A stretch of DNA of 64,000 nt, from the NCBI GenBank assembly GCA_964353355.1, contig CAYGVT010000133.1:1-64000 (forward strand), in the 5' to 3' direction. This DNA is from CAYGVT01 sp964353355 (GTDB lineage Archaea > Thermoplasmatota > DTKX01 > GCA-020343715). Below are positions 9,156-19,100 of this stretch, one piece after another. Each line of letters begins with the position of its first letter. Positions within the stretch are counted from its first letter, which is position 1. Made by a program: the position numbers and the translations under genes. A model generated the notes under the pieces. That model did no database searches. It was not told where the DNA came from and saw nothing but the letters and a program-made list of their open reading frames with translations.

Positions 9156-12100
9156 CTAGAACTCCTCCCAGGCCGGACCGTCTTCGGACGGGGCGGCAGG
9201 AGCCGTCGGCGGTGCGCCGATGGGGGCGGGAGCGGGGGCGGGCGTTGGCCGTTGTGCGGGGGCCTTCGGCCCGGAGGGCCGGCGCCGGCGGTACGCGATG
9301 GCCCCGACGACCCCGACCCCTATGATGGCCGCGATGAGGAGCAAGAGTACGCCGCTCCCGCCGACCACCACGGCCGCCTTCCTCTCGAGCCTGAAGGTGG
9401 TCGTGGCCGTCGCATCGTTGCCTGCCTTGTCCAGCCCCCGGATGGCGATGGTGTGCTCGCCTGTCCCTCCGAGGACGACCTCCACCGTCCTGTCGGCGAC
9501 TGGGATGGTGGTCCAGTTGCCGCCGTCGAGGCTGAACGTGAGCGCCTTCATACCGCTCGGGTCCTGGGCCGTGAACTCGACCATGATGGCGAACCCGCTC
9601 TGGCGGATGACCGCGCCGTCCACGGGCACCCGTATGCGGACCTCGGGGGCGACCAGGTCGATGATGACTGGCACGACGGCGACCTGGGAGACCAGGCCGG
9701 CCGCGCTCCTGCACCTGCCGCGGACCTCGTGGTTGCCTTCGGCCGTGCCGGGGGGGACCGTTACAAGCAGAGGTTGAGACCCGTCCGTCGCCAGCCACGG
9801 CGCGTCACCGGGTGGGTCCGCGCCGAAGGCCAGCTGCACCTCGAAGGAGCCGTAGTCGTCCGTCGCCTGGGCCTCGACCTCCAGCGGCGACCGGCCGTTG
9901 GAGGAGGCACCGGCGAGGAGCGTGAGCCTCAGAACGGGCACCTTCATGGCGTAGTAGATGGAGTCCACGCCCGAGCCGAGGTTGCCTGCGCCGTCCTCGA
10001 CCTGGATGTAGAGGTAGTGGCGCCCCTCCCAGGCAGCGACCGTCCAGTCGAGGGGGGATGCGAACGGCCGCGGCTCCACCAGGTCGAACCGTCCGTCCTC
10101 GGCGAGCCACATCCCTCCCGGGGGAGAGGCGTCCTCGCAGACGACGCTGACGGTCAGATTGGTACGTGTGGCGTACTCTGCCCCCCCTTCGATCGAGACC
10201 GTCACTACGGGGGCGACGGTGTCCAGGACGATGGTGTCGTTGACGGGGAGCGAGTATATTCCGCGGAAGTCCTCGAACCTCACCCATACGGTCTTGTTGC
10301 CGTCCCCGGACCCCAGTATCCAAAGCTTTTCCCGCTGGTAGTTCTCCCACTCGGTGGTGAACGTGCCATCGGCCGACAGCTGCATCCTCTGCGGCCTGAC
10401 CTCTGGGGGGCAGTCGATGCGGAGGTTGACGATGGTCTTCGCGGTGTAGGGCGCGCCCTCCTCGATGACCACGAGGCCGATGCGCTTGGGGGCGTAGACC
10501 TCGATGGTGTCGCTCACGACCTTGACGTTGCCGGCGAGGTCCGTGAGCCGCATGTGGACGGACCTCGGTCCGTCCCCGTCTGACAGGAGCTCCCACGGTT
10601 CCACGACCTTGCCTGTGACGGTCACCGTCGACGTGGGCGGGAAGTCCGGCGCGTTGGAGAGCTCCACCTTCGCGACACCGCGCGTGTCGGAGTACTCGAG
10701 GTCCAGCCGGACCGTTGTGGAGGGCGTGTACTCCATGCCTCCGGCGATGGACACGGTGCCCATGGGCGGCACCGCGTCGTAGATGATCGAATCGGTCACG
10801 ATCCCGCTCAGCAGGCCGTGCGCATCGACGAACCTGACGAAGACGGGCACCTCGCCGTCAAGGCCATCGAGCCTCCAGCTGACCGTGCTGCAGTAGTAGA
10901 AGGTCTGCTTGTTGAACATGTCCGGGGCGTTGGAGACCTGTACGTAGGCCACGCCGTAACGGTCCGTCGCGTTGAGCTCGAGGATGACGTCGAGGTCGTT
11001 GTGGTACTGCTGGTCACCGAGGATGCGGACACTCCCCACGGGCGGGGTGGTGTCCACGACGACCGTGATCGAGGTCGTGCTCGACCTCCCGGCCGTGTCG
11101 TTCGCCCTGACCGCGATGGTGTTCTCGTCCTCCTCGAGCGTGAGGTCGGCCGACCATGCCTCGAGACCCGTGACCGCCGTCCACTTCCCGCCGGACGCTC
11201 GGACCTCGACCGAGGTCAGCGGGTCGTGGTACGAGACCTTGAACTTGGTAATGGAGATGCTCGCCTGCTCGCTCTTCACCCCCGGTAGTGAGACGAACGT
11301 GCGCAGCTGCAGGTACCGCCCCGCCAGGGCCGGGCCGCCCTCCCCCATCGGGGCCCATGCGGTCCAAGTAATATTGTCCATCGACGTCCTCGCCTCGACA
11401 TGGATGACCGCGCTCGAGGTATGCGTCGACGTCCACACGGCGCGGACGTCGTCGATGGACGTCAGGTGCCCCAGGTCGTATATGAGCGAGGTCCAGGAGC
11501 CGCCCTCCGTCCAAACGTCCGCGTAGTCGACAATCACGCTCGAGGAGTAGTACATGCCCGCATCCGTGGCACCGAACCAGTATATCTCGGGGATGGAGGT
11601 CATCGACACGACACCGAGGCTGTCACCGTCCATGAGCAGCTCGCACTGCCGCCTCGCCGCGGAGTAGCTTAGGGCGTAGGTGTGGTAGGCGCCATCGCTC
11701 GAGCCGTTGAAGAAGGCGGAGCCGTGCGAGTAGACCCACCAGTCCGGACCCCCGGTCCATACCCAGGTGCCCCAGGTCGCCATGTCGCTCGACATCGGGT
11801 CCATGACCCCGCCGCTGAGGCCCCCTCCGGCGCCGTTGTATCCGAGGTATCCGTTCTTCAGCCTGTACTCCGCCCGCCAATCCATGTTGTCCGGCGTGAT
11901 GCCCCGGATGGACCTTATGAGACCAGTGTTCGAGGTATAGCTCTCCCAGGCCATCGTCAGCTCCCCGCCGACGACGGTGAGGATGCCGGTGTCCCTGACC
12001 TTGACCCAGCGCGCGGGGTCCAGCGAGACGCCCGAGAAGTCGTCGGAGAAGTACTTCACGGGCCGCATCACCAGCGAGCCCGACCTCCACTGCATGTTGG

Positions 12101-12329
12101 AGCCCGGTTGGATGCCAAGCTCGGAGGGGCCCAGGTCCAGAGACTGGACGGGTGCCGTGCAGCATCCCCGGACGGTGATGGAACTGGTCTGGCTCACGCC
12201 ACCGTCGAGGGGCTCGGTAATCGATATCAAGGGGCCATCCGCGAGGGCGACGTCCGCCAAGGGGATGAGGAGCGAGAGCAGGATAACCATTGCGAGAAGG
12301 GCGCGGGTCCATCTCTCGTATGGGTTCAT
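9156..12329 (-). CDS. Large Ig-like/concanavalin-like surface protein, membrane anchored
   Basis: A 1057-residue exported protein. The chosen ATG at 12329 opens MNPYERWTRALLAMVILLS, a good signal peptide; an upstream in-frame ATG at 12374 would only add a hydrophilic extension. Residues about 45-300 include a DDFSGVSLDPARW-type segment and a beta-rich region resembling concanavalin-like lectin domains. Several Ig-like repeats follow, with recurring openings such as DTTPPVGSVRI, DAVPPMGTVSIAGG and DTVAPVVTVSIEGG. Near the C-terminus there is one transmembrane helix, an arginine cluster YRRRRPSG, and a short Pro/Ala tail ending GPAWEEF. The gene converges on the PKD protein gene. Surface display is well supported; specific function is not. 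Confidence 0.8.
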   Translation of the reverse strand: MNPYERWTRALLAMVILLSLLIPLADVALADGPLISITEPLDGGVSQTSSITVRGCCTAPVQSLDLGPSELGIQPGSNMQWRSGSLVMRPVKYFSDDFSGVSLDPARWVKVRDTGILTVVGGELTMAWESYTSNTGLIRSIRGITPDNMDWRAEYRLKNGYLGYNGAGGGLSGGVMDPMSSDMATWGTWVWTGGPDWWVYSHGSAFFNGSSDGAYHTYALSYSAARRQCELLMDGDSLGVVSMTSIPEIYWFGATDAGMYYSSSVIVDYADVWTEGGSWTSLIYDLGHLTSIDDVRAVWTSTHTSSAVIHVEARTSMDNITWTAWAPMGEGGPALAGRYLQLRTFVSLPGVKSEQASISITKFKVSYHDPLTSVEVRASGGKWTAVTGLEAWSADLTLEEDENTIAVRANDTAGRSSTTSITVVVDTTPPVGSVRILGDQQYHNDLDVILELNATDRYGVAYVQVSNAPDMFNKQTFYYCSTVSWRLDGLDGEVPVFVRFVDAHGLLSGIVTDSIIYDAVPPMGTVSIAGGMEYTPSTTVRLDLEYSDTRGVAKVELSNAPDFPPTSTVTVTGKVVEPWELLSDGDGPRSVHMRLTDLAGNVKVVSDTIEVYAPKRIGLVVIEEGAPYTAKTIVNLRIDCPPEVRPQRMQLSADGTFTTEWENYQREKLWILGSGDGNKTVWVRFEDFRGIYSLPVNDTIVLDTVAPVVTVSIEGGAEYATRTNLTVSVVCEDASPPGGMWLAEDGRFDLVEPRPFASPLDWTVAAWEGRHYLYIQVEDGAGNLGSGVDSIYYAMKVPVLRLTLLAGASSNGRSPLEVEAQATDDYGSFEVQLAFGADPPGDAPWLATDGSQPLLVTVPPGTAEGNHEVRGRCRSAAGLVSQVAVVPVIIDLVAPEVRIRVPVDGAVIRQSGFAIMVEFTAQDPSGMKALTFSLDGGNWTTIPVADRTVEVVLGGTGEHTIAIRGLDKAGNDATATTTFRLERKAAVVVGGSGVLLLLIAAIIGVGVVGAIAYRRRRPSGPKAPAQRPTPAPAPAPIGAPPTAPAAPSEDGPAWEEF

Positions 12330-12381
12330 GATGCCTCCGCCTGGAAGCCCCGTCGGGGTCCTGGCCATGAACACATTGGGC

Positions 12382-12398
12382 GCTTATGCATAATAAGC
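12382..12398 (-). promoter_or_regulatory. AT-rich palindrome in the promoter of the Ig-like surface protein
   Basis: GCTTAT and ATAAGC arms are separated by five bases. On the minus strand the element contains a TATA-like core about 55-70 bases before the ATG at 12329. It may be the TATA box itself, an operator, or both. The remainder of the 12330-12525 gap contains AAGATAAAT near 12491-12499, a possible TATA box for the divergent acetyltransferase gene. Confidence 0.4.
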
Positions 12399-12525
12399 AT
12401 TTTGGTGTGGGTTACCGCGTGGGGTCGCTCGGGCCCGATAGCCGAGGGCGTCATGGAAAGCACCAGTGCCGGTGGGGACATCAGCTGTCGAAAGATAAAT
12501 CCACCTGCACCCCCTGAAGGGGTCC

Positions 12526-13434
12526 ATGGTCCACGGCGCGGGGCACTGCCCTACGGTGTCCGTGCCCATCGGGACGGCGAGCCTGGCCAGGGCGCCTGAC
12601 ATCCTTTCGGTCGTGGAATCGGCCGGCTGGGCCTATGCGCTCACGGACATCGAGCGCCTGATGAGGGTCGACCCCGAGGCCATGCTAGTCGCCACCGCCG
12701 GCGGGGTGGCGTCGGACGAGGTCCTTGGCTGCGTATATGCCTCGAGATGGGGTGGGCTCGGGTTCATCGGGCTGCTGCTGGTGCGCCCGGACCTGCGTGG
12801 CCAGGGGCTTGGTGGGCGCCTCGCGCGCGAGGGCGTCTCCGCGCTCATCGCGAGGGGCTGCGCCACCGTGGGGCTCGACGCGGTGCCTGAGGCCATCACG
12901 CTCTACCGCCGGCTGGGTTTCGTCCCAGACTGGGAATCGTTCCGGATGACCGTCGATACCAGCATCGACGACAGGCCACCCGCATCGTCGAAGGCCCGTG
13001 CGGCCACCGACGACGACATGTCCATGGTCCTGGCGATCGACCTCGCCGGTTGGGGCGCGGACAGGTCGAGGCTGCTGCGCGCGCTCCACCGCTCCGGGGC
13101 AGGGAGGTTCGCCGTGGCCCCGGTCGAGGGGCCGGTGAGGGCGTTCGGGGTGGTCCGCAGGGGCGTACGTGGATGGCGGATGGGGCCCTGGGTCGCGGAG
13201 ACCACCGAGGAGGGCGATGATGCCGCGAGGGCGGTCCTCGCCTGGGCGATGGACACCGCGACGCCGGAGCCGATCGCCATGGGCGTCCCCGCCTACAATG
13301 GACGTGCCGTCGAGGCGCTCAACCGCATCTACGCCGTCAGGATGAGGTCCTGCACCAGGATGTACCTGGGGGACCCTGGGCCCGCCCGTGCTGCTCCAGG
13401 CAGCTGGGCGATAGGCGCTCCCGAGAAGGGTTGA
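12526..13434 (+). CDS. Tandem GNAT-family N-acetyltransferase
   Basis: A 302-residue cytoplasmic protein with two GNAT folds. The first (about residues 35-150) has the acetyl-CoA pyrophosphate-binding motif RPDLRGQGLGGRLA and the downstream LYRRLGF typical of the family. The second (about 155-290) is more divergent and lacks an obvious Q/RxxGxG/A motif, as in other double-domain GNATs with an Acetyltransf_18-like C-terminus. The substrate cannot be deduced. The ATG lies about 30 bases after a TATA-like AAGATAAAT, so the leader is very short or absent. Confidence 0.85.
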   Translation: MVHGAGHCPTVSVPIGTASLARAPDILSVVESAGWAYALTDIERLMRVDPEAMLVATAGGVASDEVLGCVYASRWGGLGFIGLLLVRPDLRGQGLGGRLAREGVSALIARGCATVGLDAVPEAITLYRRLGFVPDWESFRMTVDTSIDDRPPASSKARAATDDDMSMVLAIDLAGWGADRSRLLRALHRSGAGRFAVAPVEGPVRAFGVVRRGVRGWRMGPWVAETTEEGDDAARAVLAWAMDTATPEPIAMGVPAYNGRAVEALNRIYAVRMRSCTRMYLGDPGPARAAPGSWAIGAPEKG

Positions 13435-13495
13435 GGGCGACATCAAGCGATGTCGCGTAGGCATGAGACCATGTCACGCGACGCGCACCGTCCTA

Positions 13496-14629
13496 TCAGG
13501 TGATGGTGATCATCACATCAAGGACGTCGTCGCGCTCCGGCGAGAAGATGAACATGAACTGCTCCTGGACATCGTGGACCCAGTCGAACCGCGGCTTGTA
13601 CCGCTTGATGTAGTCCGAGTACGTGTCGTTCGACACGACGCGGACCTTCTCGCCCCGCTTGCGAAGGAACTCGGCGGTCATCAGGATGAACTCGTCGGCC
13701 TGTGTCTGTGCGGGGGCCTGCAGGACCTCGCGCCGCTCGATCATGCGCTCCAGGTCCTTCTGGCGGTCGATGTGGTGCCGCAGCCCGGCATCCACGATCA
13801 CGGTCACGATGGACCCGGGCACCAATGCGAGCTTCTCGACCAGGAGCTCGAGCTGGCGCAGGAGGCCGCCCTCCTTCATCTTGCGCGCCTCCATCGCCAC
13901 GTTCGCGCCGTCGACGATGTAGTGCACCTTGGATGCCCTGCCAGAGTGGGCCTTCCCTACCGCCGTCTGCTCGAGCGCGGTGCGCTCCACCAGCTTCTCT
14001 GGTGCGAGTTCGGGCTCGGCCGCAGGCTTGCGCTTGCGCCCCCGGCCTCCCCTGCGACCCCTGTGGCGCTTCTTCTTGGGCTCCCCCTCCGCGGCCTGGC
14101 CGCCCTTGGCGACGGCACGGTCCTGCGAGGCACCCTTGGACGCCCTGGAGGTATCGACCGACTTCGCACGCCTCTTCCGCTCGTCGTGGTCGCGCTGGCG
14201 CTGGCGGAGCTTCTCCTTCGCAGCCTCCGTCTCGGGCGGCCACACCTCGTCGATGTATCGCCCCTGCCTCAGGGCCTCGATATCGGTGTACCTCGCCCCC
14301 GCGATGGGGGCCGACCAGCCCTTCTTGACGGGCCTCTCCAGGACCTCCATCGGGCCCAGGTGGTAGACCTTGAGAGGCATATCGCCCCGCTTCCCCATCT
14401 CGGTGCCGGATGGGAACATGTCGCGGTAGCGGACGTTCCTGTCGATTCGCAGGACGGGCGCGAAGTGCGTGATGGCAGAGGTGGGGGCCTTGCGATAGAA
14501 GGCGACGTACCTGACGTCAGCCCCGCTCTGGGTGATTGGGATGGCAAGGACGCGCAGTTGGCGCGCGGCCGCGAAGACCTCCTCGTGCACGGGCACGACG
14601 ATGACCTCGCGTTCGCCGGAGCTTGGCAC
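13496..14629 (-). CDS. PIN/NYN-type RNase with N-terminal accessory domain and basic linker
   Basis: A 377-residue predicted nuclease. The C-terminal domain (about residues 240-377) carries YIVDGANVA, IVDAGLRHHID, QADEFI and VVSNDTYSDY, a pattern of acidic residues matching the metal-dependent NYN/Zc3h12a-like RNase fold. The N-terminal 150 residues form a separate domain containing YVAFYRKAPTSAITHF, whose family I cannot name. A Lys/Arg-rich linker with RGRRGGRGRKRKP separates them and probably binds RNA. The GTG at 14629 was chosen because a TATA box lies 27 bases upstream, implying a leaderless transcript; a longer frame to 14791 would run through that promoter. Confidence 0.75.
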   Translation of the reverse strand: MPSSGEREVIVVPVHEEVFAAARQLRVLAIPITQSGADVRYVAFYRKAPTSAITHFAPVLRIDRNVRYRDMFPSGTEMGKRGDMPLKVYHLGPMEVLERPVKKGWSAPIAGARYTDIEALRQGRYIDEVWPPETEAAKEKLRQRQRDHDERKRRAKSVDTSRASKGASQDRAVAKGGQAAEGEPKKKRHRGRRGGRGRKRKPAAEPELAPEKLVERTALEQTAVGKAHSGRASKVHYIVDGANVAMEARKMKEGGLLRQLELLVEKLALVPGSIVTVIVDAGLRHHIDRQKDLERMIERREVLQAPAQTQADEFILMTAEFLRKRGEKVRVVSNDTYSDYIKRYKPRFDWVHDVQEQFMFIFSPERDDVLDVMITIT

Positions 14630-14652
14630 AAGCGGGCTAGAGCAAAGGCATG

Positions 14653-14659
14653 TTATATA
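14653..14659 (-). promoter_or_regulatory. TATA box of the NYN RNase gene
   Basis: TATATAA on the minus strand is centred 27 bases before the GTG at 14629, the spacing expected if transcription begins at the start codon. Confidence 0.6.
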
Positions 14660-14789
14660 GATTGTGGAACCGCCGACGTCCTTTCCAGGGCCCTCGCGCG
14701 AATGCAAAGCTTTTTTGCACACGCCCCGCATGGGGGGCGGGCCCCGATGCGCGCTTCCGTGAATGGAGGCGCGCAGCCCGAGGTAGTGC

Positions 14790-15254
14790 ATGGCTGTTTA
14801 CAGGCCCTTCCGGCTGGAGGACAGGGAGGTCGCCACCCGCCTCATCACCGACGTCTACCGGGAATCGCTCAAGCGGGACGTGAGCAAGTACGTCCGGGAG
14901 GAGGTGGCGCGTTTCCTCTCGGAGTTCGACCGCTCCCGCGACCTGTTCCTGGTCGCTGAGGACGGGGGGATGATGGTGGGCACTGTCCTCATGGACCACA
15001 ACAACCCCTCCCAGGGCGTGTGCAACATGTCGTTCCTGACCGTCGCGCCCGAGCACCGTGGCAAGGGCCACGGGAGGGAGCTCGTGGCCCAGGGCCTGGA
15101 GTTCGCCCGCCTTGCGGGCTACAAGTCAGTCGAGCTCACGGTCACCCCCGAGTTCGACTTCGCCCTCAAGATGTACGAGCGGATGGGGTTCAAGCAGGTC
15201 GACACCTACCTGTTGCAGGGGTCGAACGTCATCACGCTAGAGCGTTGGCTGTGA
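14790..15254 (+). CDS. GNAT-family N-acetyltransferase
   Basis: A 154-residue single-domain acetyltransferase of normal GNAT length. The acetyl-CoA-binding motif is VAPEHRGKGHGRELV (about residues 87-101), followed by the helix-strand segment ALKMYERMGF that closes the fold. The substrate is unknown. GAGGT lies five bases before the ATG. The gene is divergent from the RNase gene, and its last 18 bases overlap the 3' end of the convergent phosphatase gene. Confidence 0.88.
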   Translation: MAVYRPFRLEDREVATRLITDVYRESLKRDVSKYVREEVARFLSEFDRSRDLFLVAEDGGMMVGTVLMDHNNPSQGVCNMSFLTVAPEHRGKGHGRELVAQGLEFARLAGYKSVELTVTPEFDFALKMYERMGFKQVDTYLLQGSNVITLERWL

Positions 15255-16142
15255 ACGCCCGGGGGCGCTCAAACCCCCAGCGCCCATTCGCAGGGGCCGA
15301 ACGGTCCTGTCCAACCCCACAATGGCGACCGCGCCCTCGGACGCGCCTCCCAGGTAGCCTGGGTGCGAGAACACCGACACGACGCGACCCTCGTGCATGC
15401 GCACGAAGCCTTCAGGGGAGGGCTGGTGCGACCTCACCAGCAGCCAGAGGCCAGTGCGTGCCATGAAAGCACGCGACGCGGCGATGCCGAACGTCTGGGC
15501 CATGCCGCGCCTGCCGTTGAACTCGAACCCCCCGGCCCGCTCCTCGGCGTCGTTCCAGAGCACCTCGATGGCCGTGCCGTCCATCGGCTCCTCCTCCCCC
15601 TTGGGGATGGCCGAGAGGTCAGCGAGGGAGCTGGCGGAGCGCGGGATGCCCCCGTGGAGGCAGAGCACGCCGTCCGCCCGGTGGGCAGCGACGGGGAGCT
15701 GGGCGAAGACCTCGTGGATGGCGTCCATGACCCGTGTGTCGTGGACTGAGCGCACGGCGTCCTCGAGCCCGTAGCGGGATGCCATGGCGCGCGTCTCGTG
15801 GTTGCCGCGCAGGAGGGTCACGGACCTGGGCCGTTCGAGCCGGAGCTTGAGGAGCACGACGAGCGTCTCCAGCTGGCGGTCGCCACGGTCCGCGTAATCA
15901 CCGAGGGTGACCACGTGCGCATGCCCCTTCGCGAGCGCGCGCCCCACGACCCACTCTGCGGCGCCCAGGTGCCCGTGGATGTCCCCGACCACCATCAGTG
16001 CGCGCTCCGGGAGGTGGACGAGCGACGGTTCGCGCGAGAGCGAGCCAGTGCATCGTTCTAGCAGCTCAAGGAGCTGGTCCCTGTCGGTGGCGGTCGCGAC
16101 CGCCTCCTCGACGAGATCCCCGGCCCTGTCGCGTCCCTCCAT
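15237..16142 (-). CDS. PPP-family serine/threonine protein phosphatase (metallophosphoesterase)
   Basis: A 301-residue metal-dependent phosphatase. The full signature set is present in order: GDIHGH, GDYADRG, RGNHE, a later LHGGIPR, and a histidine in VRSHQPS. GDYADRG in place of GDxVDRG is characteristic of PPP protein phosphatases and their close relatives rather than generic nucleases. It is probably a cytoplasmic protein phosphatase; a diadenosine tetraphosphatase-type activity cannot be excluded. The gene starts 37 bases after the surface protein gene at 16180-19227 ends, so the two may be co-transcribed. Confidence 0.88.
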   Translation of the reverse strand: MEGRDRAGDLVEEAVATATDRDQLLELLERCTGSLSREPSLVHLPERALMVVGDIHGHLGAAEWVVGRALAKGHAHVVTLGDYADRGDRQLETLVVLLKLRLERPRSVTLLRGNHETRAMASRYGLEDAVRSVHDTRVMDAIHEVFAQLPVAAHRADGVLCLHGGIPRSASSLADLSAIPKGEEEPMDGTAIEVLWNDAEERAGGFEFNGRRGMAQTFGIAASRAFMARTGLWLLVRSHQPSPEGFVRMHEGRVVSVFSHPGYLGGASEGAVAIVGLDRTVRPLRMGAGGLSAPGRSQPTL

Positions 16143-16179
16143 CCGAGCCCCCCGTCCGGCTGGTGGGGTCGCCGGTGCC

Positions 16180-19100
16180 TCAATCCCTCTGGCGGCGTCC
16201 GCCGAAGGCCAGGGCCAGCAGTCCGAGCGCGACCAGCGCCGCGGCCGCGCCGAGGCCTGGCCCGTCGTCAGGCTTCTCCTTCTCGGGGACGATGAACGTC
16301 AGGGCTGCGATGTCGGACTCGCTCACACCGTCGAAGGCCCTCACCTCGATGTCGTGCCTGCCTTCCAGGAGCCCCTTGGTGGCCATCTCGTAGCTCCAGA
16401 CGGCCTTGCCGGTGAGATTGACCCAATCGCCTCCGTCCAAGCGGGCCTGGACCCACACTATGTTGTTCTCGTCGTCCTCCACCCTGCCGGTCACACGCAG
16501 GATGCTCCCGACCTGCTTCTCGTTCTCGGGGAAGGTGATGGCGACTACTGGTGGGGTGTTGACAGGGTTCACGGTGATGACGAAGCCGATGCGCGCCTCG
16601 CCACCCTCCCCGTCCTGGACAGTGACGTTCACCTGGAACATCCCGAAGTCGCGGCTCGTGGGCGTCCCCGTCATGATGCCGGTCTGGGGGTCGATGGTGA
16701 GCCACGTGCCGTTGACGGTCATCATCCATTGCAGCTCGTAGGGCTGATTGTCGGGGTCCGAGGCGTTCATGTCGAGCACGAACTCGCGGCCTTCGTAGGC
16801 CTCGAGCACGAGCAGCGTCGTGATGACGGGGTTCTGGCTGAGGAGCTCGATCTGGACCTCCGGGGTCTCGAGCTCGTTGCCGGTGGCGTCGCGCGCCCGG
16901 AACCTGTACCATAGGAGGTGACCACGGTCGGTCGCGACCGCGACCTCGCCCGAGAATATGTCCCCCACGCGCGTGATCTGGTTCGGCGTCCAGTCCCCGG
17001 CGGAGTACTTGATGTCGACGAAGGCCTCGGTGACGCCCAGGTTGTCGCCGATCCTGACCCGGAACACATGGCCCGCGCCATAGTGGATGCGCGGGACGGT
17101 GAGGTCGTAGTTGACCACGGGCTTGTCGTTGTCCCGGACGGTCAGCTCGATCTCGGGGCTCAACCAGACGTTCCCGACCTGGTCGGTCGCATTGAACCTC
17201 ACCACGAGCGGCGAGGTCGCGCCGGTGGGCACCTGGAGCTCGATGAACCACTTGCTGCCAATGGTCGACATGTTGACGGTTATTGTGTCCTGGTCCGGGA
17301 ACCGGTACTCGAGGCGCACCATCCGGACCCCGCGGTTGTCGGTCGCGGTGCAGTTGAGCCATGAGCGGTCCCCGGTGGTGACCTCGTCAGGCAGGGCGGG
17401 CTCGACGGTGGGCGGCAGGTCGTCAACGACCGTCACAATGAGGTCCGCGGAGCGGCCGATGTTGTTCTCCTTGTCGCGCGCGCTCAACTGATAGTAGAGG
17501 TTCATGGTCTGGTCCAGCGAAACCGATATCTCGGTTGACCAGACCTTCCCTTCCCGGGCGACGAGGTCGAGCCTGCGCTGCGTGCCCTCCGTCCCGAACC
17601 TGTACATTAGCCATACCGTGGTCACATTGATGTTGTCCGAGATCACGGCGGAGACGTTGAGTGTGCGGCCGTTGCCGATGGTCGGGGGAGTGTCGATCCG
17701 ATCGAAGACGGGCGGGTCCGCATCGGTCACGTTGAGCCTGGTCTCCGCGGAGGCTGTCAGGCCAGCGACGTCGGTGACGGTCAGGGTCACTTTGAACAAG
17801 CCAGCGATGTCGACGACTCCCATGGGCTTCTTCCCGTAGAGGAGGAGCTCACCGCTGGGGAGCGAGATCGACCAAGTGAAGTTGGTGATGTAGGTGTTGT
17901 CGTCCGACTGGCTACCGTCGAGGGTGAACTGCTTGTGCTGCTTGATCTTGACAATGGGACCGGCGACGGCGGTGGGGTTGTCAAAGTCCACGGGGAACAT
18001 GAGCGGATAGTGGTCCACCTGGAGACCCGTCAGGGCGTAGGAGATGTTGCTGATGCCGTCCGGGGGGTCATCTGTGTCCTTCAGGAAAGGAACGGGGGCC
18101 GAATCTGAGGGGTCGTTGTCCCAGAAGTTCCCCCTGCCGTCCTTGTCCCAGTGCGACGCGCTGGTGGTTGAAACGCCGAGGGACGTCATCCCTATGATGT
18201 TGTTTTTCCAGACGTAGACAGTGTACCCAAGGCAGTTCTCGACATGCACACCGACACCGCACTCCTTTATCGTGGTCTCGGTGATGTGCGTGCGGTTCGA
18301 CCCGACCAGATGGACGCCCTTGGAGCAGTCGCGCACGTAGCACCGCTGGATGACATTTGTGAAGGTCGGCGAGACCTGTGAAACCTCGATGCCGATCTGG
18401 TTGCACCGGAAGAATCTGGTGTTGGAAACCATTAGGCCGCCCTGCTCGACCTCGCCCGGCACGTCGAGGATGCGGAGTCCCTTCTTGGTGGTGTCCACGT
18501 AGCAGTCCGAGATGCGGTTACCGGCCCCAGTGGCCTGCACAGCGATGCCATGGTCTATGCACTGGATGACGGTCGAGGAGGTCACGGAGCAGCTCGTCGT
18601 CCCGCGCAGGAGGTTGATGCCCTCCTTGCAGGACCAGACCTTGGTCCTTCGCACGTTCGAGTTGAGCGCGCTGTCGAACGCGATACCGATGGTCGCCGTC
18701 GCGCTCGCACCGGCCCCTGTCACCTCGCAATCCGCTACCTCGGCCCCAGGGCCCACGAGCAAGATGCTGGTCACATCGTACGTGAAGTTGCAGTCGGTCG
18801 CCCTCGCATTGATGTCGAGCCGGAGGCCCACCGTCCCGTAGGAGATGCTGCAGTTCCTGAACACCCCGTTCATACCCGAGGACAGCGTGTCCCAGTCGCT
18901 CATGCCGGGGGTGGCACTGCCGGAGGAGATGTTGATGCGGTCTGTAGCGAGGCCGTTTGCCTCTATGCGGCCCGTCCCTGCGCAAGTGAGAGAGTAGAAT
19001 TCAGTGAACCCGACGCTCGTGCCAGGCATGATGCGCAGAACGACGTTGTCCTGCACGACGATGGAGGCCCTGATCATGTAGGGGCTGTTGGCCTTGTCCC

